7,748 nucleotides of DNA from DATCIH01 sp036507955 (GCA_036507955.1 DATCIH010000155.1:1-7748); one strand, 5' to 3'. Shown: positions 1 through 6,379, counted from the first letter of the stretch. Made by a program: numbers and translations. The notes: a model not told the origin generated them from the sequence alone.

Positions 1-12
1 ATCTATAATGAT

Positions 13-77
13 AACCTCCTTTGTATTTATGCGGTTGACGAACCTGCATTTATTTTATCAAAGGAGGTTGTTTTTTT
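13..77 (+). terminator. Long structured rho-independent terminator of an upstream gene
   Basis: AACCTCCTTTG (13-23) pairs perfectly with CAAAGGAGGTT (59-69), and seven T residues follow (71-77). The enclosed segment folds again: ATGC+GGTT (29-36) pairs with AACC+GCAT (41-49) around a GACG loop, with one bulged base. An 11-bp stem followed by a U-tract is a typical intrinsic terminator for transcripts entering from the left edge. The right arm also contains a perfect Shine-Dalgarno core (AAGGAGGT), but no start codon follows at a suitable distance. Termination is therefore the better reading. Confidence 0.6.
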
Positions 78-103
78 CTACTCATAGCTAAAAGCTTTTT
101 AGA

Positions 104-124
104 ACCACGGGCATAGCCCGTGGT
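104..124. repeat. Perfect 9-bp palindrome resembling an IS200/IS605 element end
   Basis: ACCACGGGC (104-112), loop ATA, GCCCGTGGT (116-124). It is GC-rich in an AT-rich setting, lacks a T-tract, and is preceded by the palindrome AAAAGCTTTT (90-99). Short subterminal hairpins of this look are typical of IS200/IS605-family ends, which TnpA recognises as single-stranded structures. No tnpA or tnpB gene is visible, so this would be a solitary end or a relic. Family assignment rests on appearance only; a small terminator or an unrelated REP-like sequence is possible. Confidence 0.35.
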
Positions 125-146
125 ATTCAGTAAACTAAAAAGATGA

Positions 147-494
147 AATATAGAAGTATTTTTCAGAGCTGCAAAGCAAGAGTTAGGCCTTGCAGAATGT
201 CACTCAATATCAGAGATTCATCAACATGCACACTTAGAATTGCTTTTTACGGCAGAATCTCTGTTAAACTATGCTAAATGGCAACTGAATAAAGATAAAG
301 CGAGTGATGAAGAAGGCTGCACCCACGGCAAAATGGTCAAAAGCCTATTTCATACTCGCTGCCAGATCCAAATGAAAATAAAACAAAAAATTCAAAAGAT
401 CTATATCTATTTTGACATAGAAGTACAGCAATTTGCAACACTTTTTAAATTATTTTGGCCAAAGGAATTGATTATGTTTTTTGGTGTACGGTAA
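147..494 (+). pseudogene. 3' fragment of an IS4-like DDE transposase
   Basis: The frame stays open from 147 to the TAA at 492-494 and has no start codon with a ribosome binding site. It begins NIEVFFRAAKQELGL, matching the IS4-type 'Y-R-W-x-IE-x-FF-K' block that carries the catalytic glutamate. A transposase-like C-terminal tail follows, including HLELLFTAESLLNYAKW and the ending LFKLFWPKELIMFFGV. Just upstream, in frame, is Lys-Arg-TGA (138-146) where the family usually has Lys-Arg-Trp, so the TGA is probably a mutated TGG. Homology is then lost at the palindrome (104-124). The N-terminal part with the first two catalytic aspartates is missing, so the gene cannot be functional. The exact IS family is uncertain. 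Confidence 0.6.
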
Positions 495-499
495 ATTAC

Positions 500-540
500 C
501 AATTATTTGCCACTAACTGCATAACTCATGTAAATAATTG
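500..540. repeat. Inverted repeat downstream of the transposase remnant
   Basis: CAATTATTTGC (500-510) pairs with GTAAATAATTG (530-540), with one G-U pair and a 19-base loop. No T-tract follows. It lies just after the transposase stop and before the convergent terminator, so it may belong to the old IS right end. No function can be assigned. Confidence 0.25.
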
Positions 541-545
541 CATAA

Positions 546-592
546 AAAAGTCAATTGCCAGGGGAAGTAAGCTCCCTTGGCAATTGACTTTT
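546..592. terminator. Bidirectional intrinsic terminator, mainly for the methyltransferase gene
   Basis: A perfect 15-bp stem, 546-560 with 578-592 (core GTCAATTGCCA), is extended by GGGGA/TCCCT pairing, one pair being G-U. It lies 9 bp beyond the minus-strand methyltransferase stop. Read on the minus strand it is followed by a run of six T (complement of 544-549). On the plus strand it is followed by TTTTATTGTTTT. It can thus stop both the methyltransferase transcript and any leftward-derived transcript from the IS remnant. Confidence 0.85.
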
Positions 593-601
593 ATTGTTTT
601 A

Positions 602-1846
602 TTAGTAATTTTGGACTATTTCCATTGCAATTTCGGCCCATTTTGTTATACGTTCTGGCTGAAGATGAATAGTTGAAATATCCTTTAGAATAAATTCAAG
701 ATTAGTATGATTTGCCTTTGCTAAATCTGCCGTATACTGTAAATCTGATTTAACAATACTCCAATTAACATTATCAGTTGCAATAAATGCTGGGGTTGGT
801 TTATTAGACATAATAAGCTTTTCCCCTATCTCTTCTGCAAATCTTTTTCTATCACTCCAAGGGCTGCAGGATACTTTTTTTAAGTTCGGGATCTTTTTGA
901 TTATATCTAAGCGGTCGTCCATACGGTCGCAGCAACCATAATAAATCATACCAAAATATTCCGCCATGCGTGTAATGTAAGGTAATTCAAATTCCTCTGT
1001 AACTTTTGGAGAAACCGAGGTGAACAGTTGTGCTAGACCATACGCCCAACTATTTTTGGATATAGACCCTTTTCCCTGCCCGCAATCAGGTAACAGTTCA
1101 TCTGTATATACATATGAACAATGGCATATGTTTGTGGTATCATCGTGGATTTTTAACTCGTTTGCTTGCTTTATTCCAGAAATAGTTGCCTCTGTAATTC
1201 TTTCCATACAAGCATGTACAAATTCAGGCCGGTCTATAATATCAAAGTAGGCATTTTCTATCCCCATAAGTTGAGTTAAGTAATCCCATACCCCAAGATG
1301 AAATGATGTATTATTACTCTGTTTAATTGGTGCAATACCATTAAATATTTCTTCAGCTTCCTGTATCCTAATTTGGCTTTGATAAATATCAACAGTGAAT
1401 TGCATATCCTTAATTTTTTCAATGTCCTCGTAATCTTTAAGGACGCAAGTAAAATGTTGAGATGCAGCAGTCGTACCCTTGCTTAATTCTAATCTTTCAA
1501 CAAAAGGACTTAACCCATAACCAGAATTATGAATTGATTTTGGTATTGTTATATACGGTTCAAGCACCATATCAACTGGGAAATGAGTCCACTTATACAT
1601 TTTTGTACGTAAATCCCATTCAATACCTTTCCAAAAGGGGTCTTCAACCAAGCAGGTCAGCTCATTATTTCCGTTCAATTCATTCCAAGGTAGTTGGTCA
1701 ATACAAACCATCGGACGTTGCATTTGGCTACGATTTAAAGCTTTCCATAACTCGATTTTTTCTTTCTGAATTGGTAGAGTTGCTATGCTCATATATTTTG
1801 AGCCCACTTCTCTTAAAATTTGTTTATCCTTTTGAGAAACTGACAT
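602..1846 (-). CDS. URO-D/MtaA-superfamily methyltransferase-like protein
   Basis: A 414-aa soluble protein of the uroporphyrinogen decarboxylase superfamily. This family includes heme-pathway HemE and zinc-dependent corrinoid:thiol methyltransferases such as MtaA. The C-terminal block ILKDISTIHLQPERITKWAE (386-405) is typical of a clostridial subgroup usually annotated as URO-D-like. Candidate zinc ligands are Cys241-His242-Cys243 and the Cys305-Cys306 pair in YYGCCDR, resembling the His-x-Cys...Cys pattern of MtaA but not identical to it. At 414 aa it is longer than HemE or MtaA (about 340-350 aa), and no other heme gene is nearby, so HemE itself is unlikely. The ATG at 1846 has a good site, AAGGTGG (1854-1860), seven bases upstream. 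It is monocistronic, divergent from an AraC regulator, and no corrinoid protein gene lies in the window. Methyl transfer to or from a corrinoid is inferred; the substrate is unknown. Confidence 0.8.
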   Translation of the reverse strand: MSVSQKDKQILREVGSKYMSIATLPIQKEKIELWKALNRSQMQRPMVCIDQLPWNELNGNNELTCLVEDPFWKGIEWDLRTKMYKWTHFPVDMVLEPYITIPKSIHNSGYGLSPFVERLELSKGTTAASQHFTCVLKDYEDIEKIKDMQFTVDIYQSQIRIQEAEEIFNGIAPIKQSNNTSFHLGVWDYLTQLMGIENAYFDIIDRPEFVHACMERITEATISGIKQANELKIHDDTTNICHCSYVYTDELLPDCGQGKGSISKNSWAYGLAQLFTSVSPKVTEEFELPYITRMAEYFGMIYYGCCDRMDDRLDIIKKIPNLKKVSCSPWSDRKRFAEEIGEKLIMSNKPTPAFIATDNVNWSIVKSDLQYTADLAKANHTNLEFILKDISTIHLQPERITKWAEIAMEIVQNY

Positions 1847-1863
1847 TTTAAAACCACCTTTAT

Positions 1864-1880
1864 ATTCTTAATATAAGAAT
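1864..1880 (-). promoter_or_regulatory. Inverted repeat in the methyltransferase leader
   Basis: ATTCTTA (1864-1870), spacer ATA, TAAGAAT (1874-1880): a perfect 7-bp inverted repeat directly upstream of the methyltransferase ribosome binding site (1854-1860). It would lie in the 5' leader if the predicted -10 at 1893-1898 is right. It could be an operator or a small RNA hairpin. A related palindrome, CTTATATAAG (1885-1894), overlaps the predicted start region. Confidence 0.4.
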
Positions 1881-1892
1881 CAATCTTATATA

Positions 1893-1922
1893 AGTATAAT
1901 ACTCTAAAACCATATAAGTAAA
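1893..1922 (-). promoter_or_regulatory. Candidate sigma-A promoter of the methyltransferase gene
   Basis: On the minus strand, -35 TTTACT (1922-1917) and -10 TATACT (1898-1893) are separated by 18 bp. Transcription would start near 1886, giving a leader of about 40 bases. The weak -35 box next to a palindrome (1925-1947) fits a promoter needing an activator. Both boxes are inferred by eye in very AT-rich sequence. Confidence 0.4.
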
Positions 1923-1924
1923 CT

Positions 1925-1947
1925 GCATATCATGACATATGTTATGC
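1925..1947. promoter_or_regulatory. Candidate shared operator between the divergent promoters
   Basis: A 23-bp imperfect palindrome: GCATA-T-CAT (1925-1933) mirrors ATG-T-TATGC (1939-1947), pairing at 8 of 9 arm positions. It lies 2 bp from the predicted methyltransferase -35 box (1917-1922) and 5 bp from the predicted AraC-gene -35 box (1953-1958). That is where a regulator controlling both directions would bind. AraC proteins often prefer direct repeats, so the palindromic form is a caution. Confidence 0.4.
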
Positions 1948-1952
1948 ATAAA

Positions 1953-1981
1953 TTGACTTTCTGAGCTTTTAACACTATTGT
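1953..1981 (+). promoter_or_regulatory. Candidate promoter of the AraC-type regulator gene
   Basis: TTGACT (1953-1958) and TATTGT (1976-1981) are separated by 17 bp. A second candidate overlaps it downstream: TTGTTA (1978-1983), 16 bp, then a perfect TATAAT (2000-2005). Either would place the start within about 75 bases of the ATG at 2045. Which one is used cannot be decided from sequence. Confidence 0.45.
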
Positions 1982-2044
1982 TATGTATAAGAGGTTATAT
2001 ATAATGCCTGTATATAAAAAACATAAGAGATTGGAGTTTACACA

Positions 2045-2779
2045 ATGCTGCTACAATACGGAAATACAACCACTACCCCTGAATGGAATATAGATGAAAA
2101 GATACCTCTAGGATATTCTCGTGTGTATTACGTATATAGTGGAGAAGTTGAGTACGAGGATAACCAAGGTAAAACCCTTTTAAAATGTGGATATTTATAT
2201 ATATTTCCTTCTGTATCTCCTTATCAAATGAAACAAAACCTACAGAATAGATTGCATTGTACTTTTATTCATATTGATGTGTTTCCAGCTTTAATAACTG
2301 ATCTTATTGAGGTAAACATAGAAGGGAATTTGGTTTTAAAGTATATTCTTCTTTCTATAGCAGCAAGCATTGATGCAGATGATATAAAGTTGATTTTTGC
2401 TTTAGCTGATGTTTTTGAGACTTATTGCAAAGAACATAACTTATTTATATCACTAAACAAACAAATATCAAATTTGTTGTTATATATAGCTGAACATATA
2501 GAAGAAAAAATATCAGTTGAGAACTTATGTAGTTTGGCAGGTTATAATGAGCAATATTTTATACGTCTTTTTAAGCAAACTATTGGGCTGTCACCGTACC
2601 AATATATCATTAGCTATAGACTAAAAGAGGCTAAAATATTGTTAAAAACCGATATATCTATTACTCAAATAGCAAGAATGACGGGCTATCGTGATATTAA
2701 ATCGTTTAGCCGCTCTTTTAAAGAAAATTTTGGCTTTTCACCAACCGTTTATAGAAATGTTTACGTTGTACAACCATAA
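2045..2779 (+). CDS. AraC-family transcriptional regulator
   Basis: A 244-aa DNA-binding regulator. Residues about 1-85 form a small cupin-like ligand-sensing domain: VYYVYSGEVEYED, then a glycine turn and LYIFPSVSPYQMK, as in AraC N-terminal barrels. Residues about 145-240 hold the paired helix-turn-helix domain. HTH1 is around VENLCSLAGYNEQYFIRLFK, and HTH2 is ITQIARMTGYRDIKSFSRSF followed by the hallmark FGFSPTVYR. The ATG at 2045 follows GGAG (2033-2036) by eight bases. The gene is divergent from the methyltransferase, whose expression it probably controls together with its own; that pairing is inferred from position. The effector is unknown, plausibly the methyl donor or a sugar or aromatic compound used by that pathway. 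It ends at its own terminator. Confidence 0.92.
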   Translation: MLLQYGNTTTTPEWNIDEKIPLGYSRVYYVYSGEVEYEDNQGKTLLKCGYLYIFPSVSPYQMKQNLQNRLHCTFIHIDVFPALITDLIEVNIEGNLVLKYILLSIAASIDADDIKLIFALADVFETYCKEHNLFISLNKQISNLLLYIAEHIEEKISVENLCSLAGYNEQYFIRLFKQTIGLSPYQYIISYRLKEAKILLKTDISITQIARMTGYRDIKSFSRSFKENFGFSPTVYRNVYVVQP

Positions 2780-2780
2780 G

Positions 2781-2823
2781 AAATGCACGCTGTAAGGAAA
2801 ACTTATAGGGTGCATTTATTTTA
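2781..2823 (+). terminator. Intrinsic terminator of the AraC-type regulator gene
   Basis: AAATGCAC (2781-2788) pairs with GTGCATTT (2810-2817). After one mismatch the stem continues CTGTAAG/CTTATAG (2790-2796 with 2802-2808, one G-U) around a GAAAA loop. A T-rich tail (ATTTTA) follows. It begins two bases after the stop codon. Confidence 0.8.
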
Positions 2824-2829
2824 AATAAT

Positions 2830-2860
2830 TTAAACAAAACCCTTTTATATAAAGTCTATA
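2830..2860 (+). promoter_or_regulatory. Possible ECF-type promoter of the anti-sigma/sigma operon
   Basis: TTAAAC (2830-2835) and GTCTATA (2854-2860), 18 bp apart, loosely resemble Firmicute ECF promoters (TGAAAC about 16 bp before CGTCT). This would fit autoregulation by the sigma factor encoded downstream. The match is weak and the spacing long; AAAACCC (2836-2842) is an alternative -35 but lies too close. Confidence 0.25.
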
Positions 2861-2902
2861 TATATGAAAACCGATTTTCAAACTATTACTTGGAGGTTAA
2901 TT

Positions 2903-4195
2903 ATGAATAATGATTTTCTTGAAGCAGGTCAAAGGAAGTATGATTCTATACCAATCCCTGAAGATCTTGAGATAAATTTAAAAAGAACCTTGAAAAAGGG
3001 TAGAAAATATAGAAAGCACTCCCCCCTATTTAAAATACTTGGGGGAATTGCAGCTGCCCTCTTAATATTCGTATTGTCTGTTAACTTATCCCCAAACATT
3101 GCTTATGCCATGGGTAATATACCCCTATTAAATAATCTTGTTCAATTTGTAAACCTAGATAAAGGGCTAAACAATTTAGTTAGAAGTGGAAAGATCCAAC
3201 AGCTTAATGTCACCGCCCAAGACAAAGGGGCAAAATTTACTGCCACCGCTATAGCGGCGGATGATTTAGAACTGTACATTAGCTATAGCTTTCAGGGAAA
3301 GGGGTTATTTATATCCCAAATGAAATTCAAAACGAAAGATGGTAAAAGTGAGCTCCCATGGAACACATTTGATTTACCTGCTAATAAAAATTATGTAGAA
3401 GTTCAAACTGATAAATTAGTTAAGGATTTCATAATAGAGGTTCAAGTATATAAAGATGACCCTCTCTTCCATGTACCTATGGCTGCTTTAAGTCAGGAAG
3501 TCTTAAATAATTTAAAATCAAAATATGATAAAGGTTTTATTACAACGCTAAGTATTCCCATATCCTTAAGCAGTAAAATATTAAAGGATACTTCAATAAA
3601 CATAACTGAAGTTAATAAGGAATTCAAAAGTGAGATTGGTACTTTCAAAATTAATAAGCTTCAAATATCAACCTCAAAAAGTGTACTTTATTGCCAACTT
3701 CTCAGTGAGGATTATGAGCTCATTGCAGTAGACAATCCTATGCTATTCGATGATGCTGGTAATCAGTATTCTTTTTCTAATGGTATTGGATATTTACAAG
3801 CAAACAATACTATTCGTATAGATTTCAATGGAAATCTTCCACTCACTAATTCCTTAAGTTTTAAATGTTCCGGAATAAAATACGTGAATAAAAAGGATAA
3901 ACATATTACAATAGATGTTAAGAACAACATAGTAGAGCCCAACAATTTGGGAGTAAAACTTATTAGTATTAAAGGCACAAAGATTACACTTGATTCCTCA
4001 AAAGGTATTGTAACCTTTGCTCTTAATGCAAGTAATGAAAAAGGTGAAAAAATCTCTATAAAACAAATTTCTGAGTATCCAGACTCCAAGGAAGAATTAG
4101 AGTTCAAATCTTTAGCCTATAAAAAGATTATTTTGAATGTAGCAGAAGTAAGTGACAATACAACAGATGGCTTTGATATAAACTTAGGAAATTAA
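2903..4195 (+). CDS. Membrane-anchored DUF4179-type anti-sigma factor
   Basis: A 430-aa protein when started at the ATG at 2903, which has GGAGG (2892-2896) six bases upstream. An in-frame ATG at 2864 lacks such a site. Residues 1-41 are a charged cytoplasmic segment (LKRTLKKGRKYRKHS) expected to bind the sigma factor; no HHCC zinc finger is present. Residues about 43-62 are a single membrane helix (GGIAAALLIFVLSVNL). The rest is predicted extracellular, beginning with the DUF4179 hallmark NIAYAMGNIPLLNNLVQFV and followed by beta-rich repeats resembling DUF5643 around residues 225-345. Proteins of this type hold an ECF-like sigma factor at the membrane until an envelope signal releases it. 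The sigma gene follows 6 bp downstream. The signal sensed is unknown. Confidence 0.85.
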   Translation: MNNDFLEAGQRKYDSIPIPEDLEINLKRTLKKGRKYRKHSPLFKILGGIAAALLIFVLSVNLSPNIAYAMGNIPLLNNLVQFVNLDKGLNNLVRSGKIQQLNVTAQDKGAKFTATAIAADDLELYISYSFQGKGLFISQMKFKTKDGKSELPWNTFDLPANKNYVEVQTDKLVKDFIIEVQVYKDDPLFHVPMAALSQEVLNNLKSKYDKGFITTLSIPISLSSKILKDTSINITEVNKEFKSEIGTFKINKLQISTSKSVLYCQLLSEDYELIAVDNPMLFDDAGNQYSFSNGIGYLQANNTIRIDFNGNLPLTNSLSFKCSGIKYVNKKDKHITIDVKNNIVEPNNLGVKLISIKGTKITLDSSKGIVTFALNASNEKGEKISIKQISEYPDSKEELEFKSLAYKKIILNVAEVSDNTTDGFDINLGN

Positions 4196-4201
4196 AATGT
4201 T

Positions 4202-4720
4202 ATGTTGAAAAGAGTGAATATGTTGTTAAGTAAAACTCCTAACCAAAAAGAAATAGAAAGTATCTTTGAGGAAATTATACTAAAGGAAAAGTCTGCCTTT
4301 TATAAGCTAGCTTTTATGTATGTTAAAAATAGTCATGATGCAATGGATATATTACAAGAAAGCATTTTCAAGGCCTACAAAAATTTAAATACTATTAAGG
4401 ACATTGAATTATTAGATAGATGGATAAAGCGTATTATTGTAAATACAGCTATTGACTATATTAGGAAAAACTCTAAGCTGGTTTTTATAGATGAAATACA
4501 AGTTATAGGTGATCCAAATTATGATAGGCCTTATGAAGATTTATATGAAGCCGTGGACACGCTCTCCCCTGAGCTTAAATCAATAATCATCCTTAAGTAT
4601 TTTCAAGGCTACAGTATTGAGGAAGTAGGGGAGATCCTTGAGATAAGTACTTCCCAAGTAAAAAACAAGATACATAAAGCTTTAAATCTCTTAAGGCTTG
4701 AGATAAAAATAACTGGCTGA
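4202..4720 (+). CDS. ECF-type sigma-70 family RNA polymerase sigma factor
   Basis: A 172-aa group 4 sigma factor. Residues about 30-90 are region 2: AFYKLAFMYVKNSHDAMDIL, QESIFKAYKNL and the DNA-melting part DRWIKRIIVNTAIDYIRKN. Residues about 113-166 are region 4, with the helix-turn-helix SIEEVGEILEISTSQVKNKI contacting the -35 box. Regions 1 and 3 are absent, as expected. The start is uncertain. ATG 4202 has only a distant AGGA; ATG 4220 (residue 7) has AAGAG close upstream. Either start is probably translationally coupled to the anti-sigma gene, which ends 6 bp before 4202. It should direct transcription of an envelope-stress or similar regulon. Sigma second, after its anti-sigma factor, is the less common order. 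Confidence 0.9.
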   Translation: MLKRVNMLLSKTPNQKEIESIFEEIILKEKSAFYKLAFMYVKNSHDAMDILQESIFKAYKNLNTIKDIELLDRWIKRIIVNTAIDYIRKNSKLVFIDEIQVIGDPNYDRPYEDLYEAVDTLSPELKSIIILKYFQGYSIEEVGEILEISTSQVKNKIHKALNLLRLEIKITG

Positions 4721-4732
4721 GGAAATAAATCT

Positions 4733-4775
4733 AGAAGGAGCTGCTACACAATTTATTTGCGTAGCAGCTCCTTCT
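4733..4775. repeat. Hairpin repeat copy A, downstream of the sigma gene
   Basis: A perfect 15-bp stem, AGAAGGAGCTGCTAC (4733-4747) with its complement at 4761-4775, and a 13-base loop. It begins 12 bases after the sigma stop and probably ends that transcript, but no U-tract follows in either direction. An almost identical element (41 of 43 bases) recurs at 6578-6620. It may be a terminator-like or REP-like dispersed repeat. Confidence 0.7.
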
Positions 4776-4856
4776 TGGTAATCATCTTATAAATGGGTGT
4801 TCTCGCCTAGATGCTTTCATTTAAAGTTTCACTAGTTTTATTCAAAAATGTCTCAT

Positions 4857-5903
4857 CTATTCATCATCTTCCTGTATCATCTCCTCAATCTCAAGTATTT
4901 CTCTATCCTTATTTATTTCTCTCTTCAATTCCTCTTCAGTAGGCATATAGAGCATATACTTTGAAGCAAATATCTGTTTACTTTCTTCTAAAATTGAGTA
5001 TTTTACTATAGTCTCATTTTTCTCAGAGCATAATATAATTCCTATAGTTGGATTATCATCCTCACCCTTTATTTTTTCTTCGTAATACCTAACGTAGAAA
5101 TCCATCTGGCCGATATCTCTATGCGTTAATTTACCTAGTTTTAAATCTATTAGAACAAAGCATTTAAGTAAATAATTATAAAAAACTAAATCCACATAAA
5201 AGTGCTCACCCTCTGCAGTTATTCTTCTTTGTCTGCCTACGAAGGAAAAACCTTTTCCTAGCTCTAGTAAGAATTCTTGGAGATTATCTATTAAGCCTCG
5301 CTCTAAATCCTTTTCCAAAAATTTTTTATTCTCTTTCAAGTCTAAAAATTCTAGTACATAAGGATCTTTAATCATCTCATTTATAGCTTTAGATTGTTCT
5401 AGTGATTTAACTTCATTCCTAACCTCATCTTTATTTTCTTCTTGAGTGGATAGAAGTCGTTCATAATAAAAAGAATTAATTTGTCTTTCTAATTGCCTTG
5501 TACTCCAATTGCTTGTTATACATTCTTGTATATAAAAATCTCTTTTCTCGACATTTTCTACTTTTATTATTAATCTGTAATGAGTCCAGCTTAATTGGTC
5601 ACGCAGTGCGTGACTATTTGGAAATGACAAATAAATTTTTCTCATACTTTTTAGATTTGTAACTGTAAAACCTTTACCAAAATCTTTTGTTAATTCTTCG
5701 GATAAGTTTTTTATGATATATTCACCATATTCAGCCCTTTCCTTGCCCTTTTGTTCCTCAACAATTAACTTTCCTATATTCCAATAAGCTTCTACCATAT
5801 AACAATTAATGGACGCATATGCTTTTTTGCGAGCTTCATTTAATGTATTTTTTATATTTTCATAAAAAATTTTACCTAGCCTTATATTATTATCAGAAAT
5901 CAT
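4857..5903 (-). CDS. DUF1016/YhcG-type PD-(D/E)xK nuclease domain protein
   Basis: A 348-aa protein. Residues about 8-150 match the DUF1016 N-terminal domain (ARKKAYASINCYMVEAYWNI, then LSWTHYRLI). Residues about 180-320 are the YhcG-like nuclease domain. Likely catalytic residues are Asp238 in FYVDLVFYN and Asp253/Lys255 in VLIDLKLG, a D...DxK version of PD-(D/E)xK, followed by Gln266 in DIGQMDFY. The C-terminus is acidic. The start is ATG 5903, six bases from AGGAGGT (5910-5916); a GTG at 5909 abuts that site and cannot be used. YhcG-type proteins occur in mobile and defence-rich regions, but their cellular role is poorly established. The gene follows a disrupted HTH gene by 49 bp and is probably cotranscribed with it. 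The core motifs look intact. Confidence 0.88.
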   Translation of the reverse strand: MISDNNIRLGKIFYENIKNTLNEARKKAYASINCYMVEAYWNIGKLIVEEQKGKERAEYGEYIIKNLSEELTKDFGKGFTVTNLKSMRKIYLSFPNSHALRDQLSWTHYRLIIKVENVEKRDFYIQECITSNWSTRQLERQINSFYYERLLSTQEENKDEVRNEVKSLEQSKAINEMIKDPYVLEFLDLKENKKFLEKDLERGLIDNLQEFLLELGKGFSFVGRQRRITAEGEHFYVDLVFYNYLLKCFVLIDLKLGKLTHRDIGQMDFYVRYYEEKIKGEDDNPTIGIILCSEKNETIVKYSILEESKQIFASKYMLYMPTEEELKREINKDREILEIEEMIQEDDE

Positions 5904-5952
5904 ATCCACACCTCCTATTTTTACTATTTACCCTATAAAGAATACTTTCAAA

Positions 5953-6354
5953 CTAGTCTTGTTTTGTACCAGTAGAAACCGGGTCTGGTATTACATTATA
6001 ACAATGTCTAAGTGCTTCTATAGTTTTATTTAAAACAACCTCTTGTTGCATCTTTCCCACAAGTTCATTAATCTAACCAATCATAAATTGTCGTTCCTAC
6101 TTTTTAATAATTGGCCTTAAATCCTTTTTCAACTTTTCCTTTTGTACTTTTGATTTTTCTATCTCCTTTAATTCCTTAATGAAATAATCACTTTTTATTG
6201 TAAAAAGCTATTCTAAAATGGGGAGATATTTTTTAGGTATCTTTTGCTTTCCTTTAATCCAAAAATTAATACTTTGTTTTTTTATTTCAAGTTTTTCTGC
6301 AAGTTTTATATGCTGCATATTATACAAACTCAGAATATACTCGAGCTCGCTCAC
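5953..6354 (-). pseudogene. XRE-like HTH regulator gene interrupted by three in-frame TAG codons
   Basis: The start is GTG at 6354, with GGGAGGT (6361-6367) six bases upstream. The first 48 residues form a compact helix-turn-helix, including LAEKLEIKKQSINFWIKGKQ. A TAG at 6208-6210 ends it. The same frame then continues in protein-like fashion: LFTIKSDYFIKELKEIEK, TAG at 6097-6099, ERQFMIG, TAG at 6073-6075, INELVGKMQQEVVLNKTIEA, and finally TAG at 5953-5955. No TAA, TGA or frameshift occurs across 133 sense or amber codons in AT-rich DNA, so the whole stretch was recently one gene. 'KIPKKYLPILE-x-LFTIKSDYF' reads naturally as the helix after the HTH. The first 48 residues could still act as a short repressor. 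Most likely a decaying regulator of the nuclease gene downstream; amber readthrough is the alternative. Confidence 0.7.
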
Positions 6355-6379
6355 TCTTCCACCTCCCAAATAATATTTC

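Noticed and set aside
1020..1851. Open frames on the plus strand inside the methyltransferase gene (1020-1250 and 1462-1851)
   Set aside because: They lie opposite a clear coding region, lack ribosome binding sites and recognisable domains, and look like shadows.
2864..2902. Upstream ATG at 2864 as the start of the anti-sigma factor
   Set aside because: No Shine-Dalgarno sequence precedes it, and GGAGG lies between it and the ATG at 2903, which is optimally placed.
3763..4107. Minus-strand open frame inside the anti-sigma gene
   Set aside because: It is fully antisense to a well-supported coding region and has no start signals; its hydrophobic stretch is an accident of the complementary strand.
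4857..5909. GTG at 5909 as the start of the nuclease gene
   Set aside because: It directly abuts AGGAGGT (5910-5916), leaving no spacer; ATG 5903 has the ideal six-base spacing.
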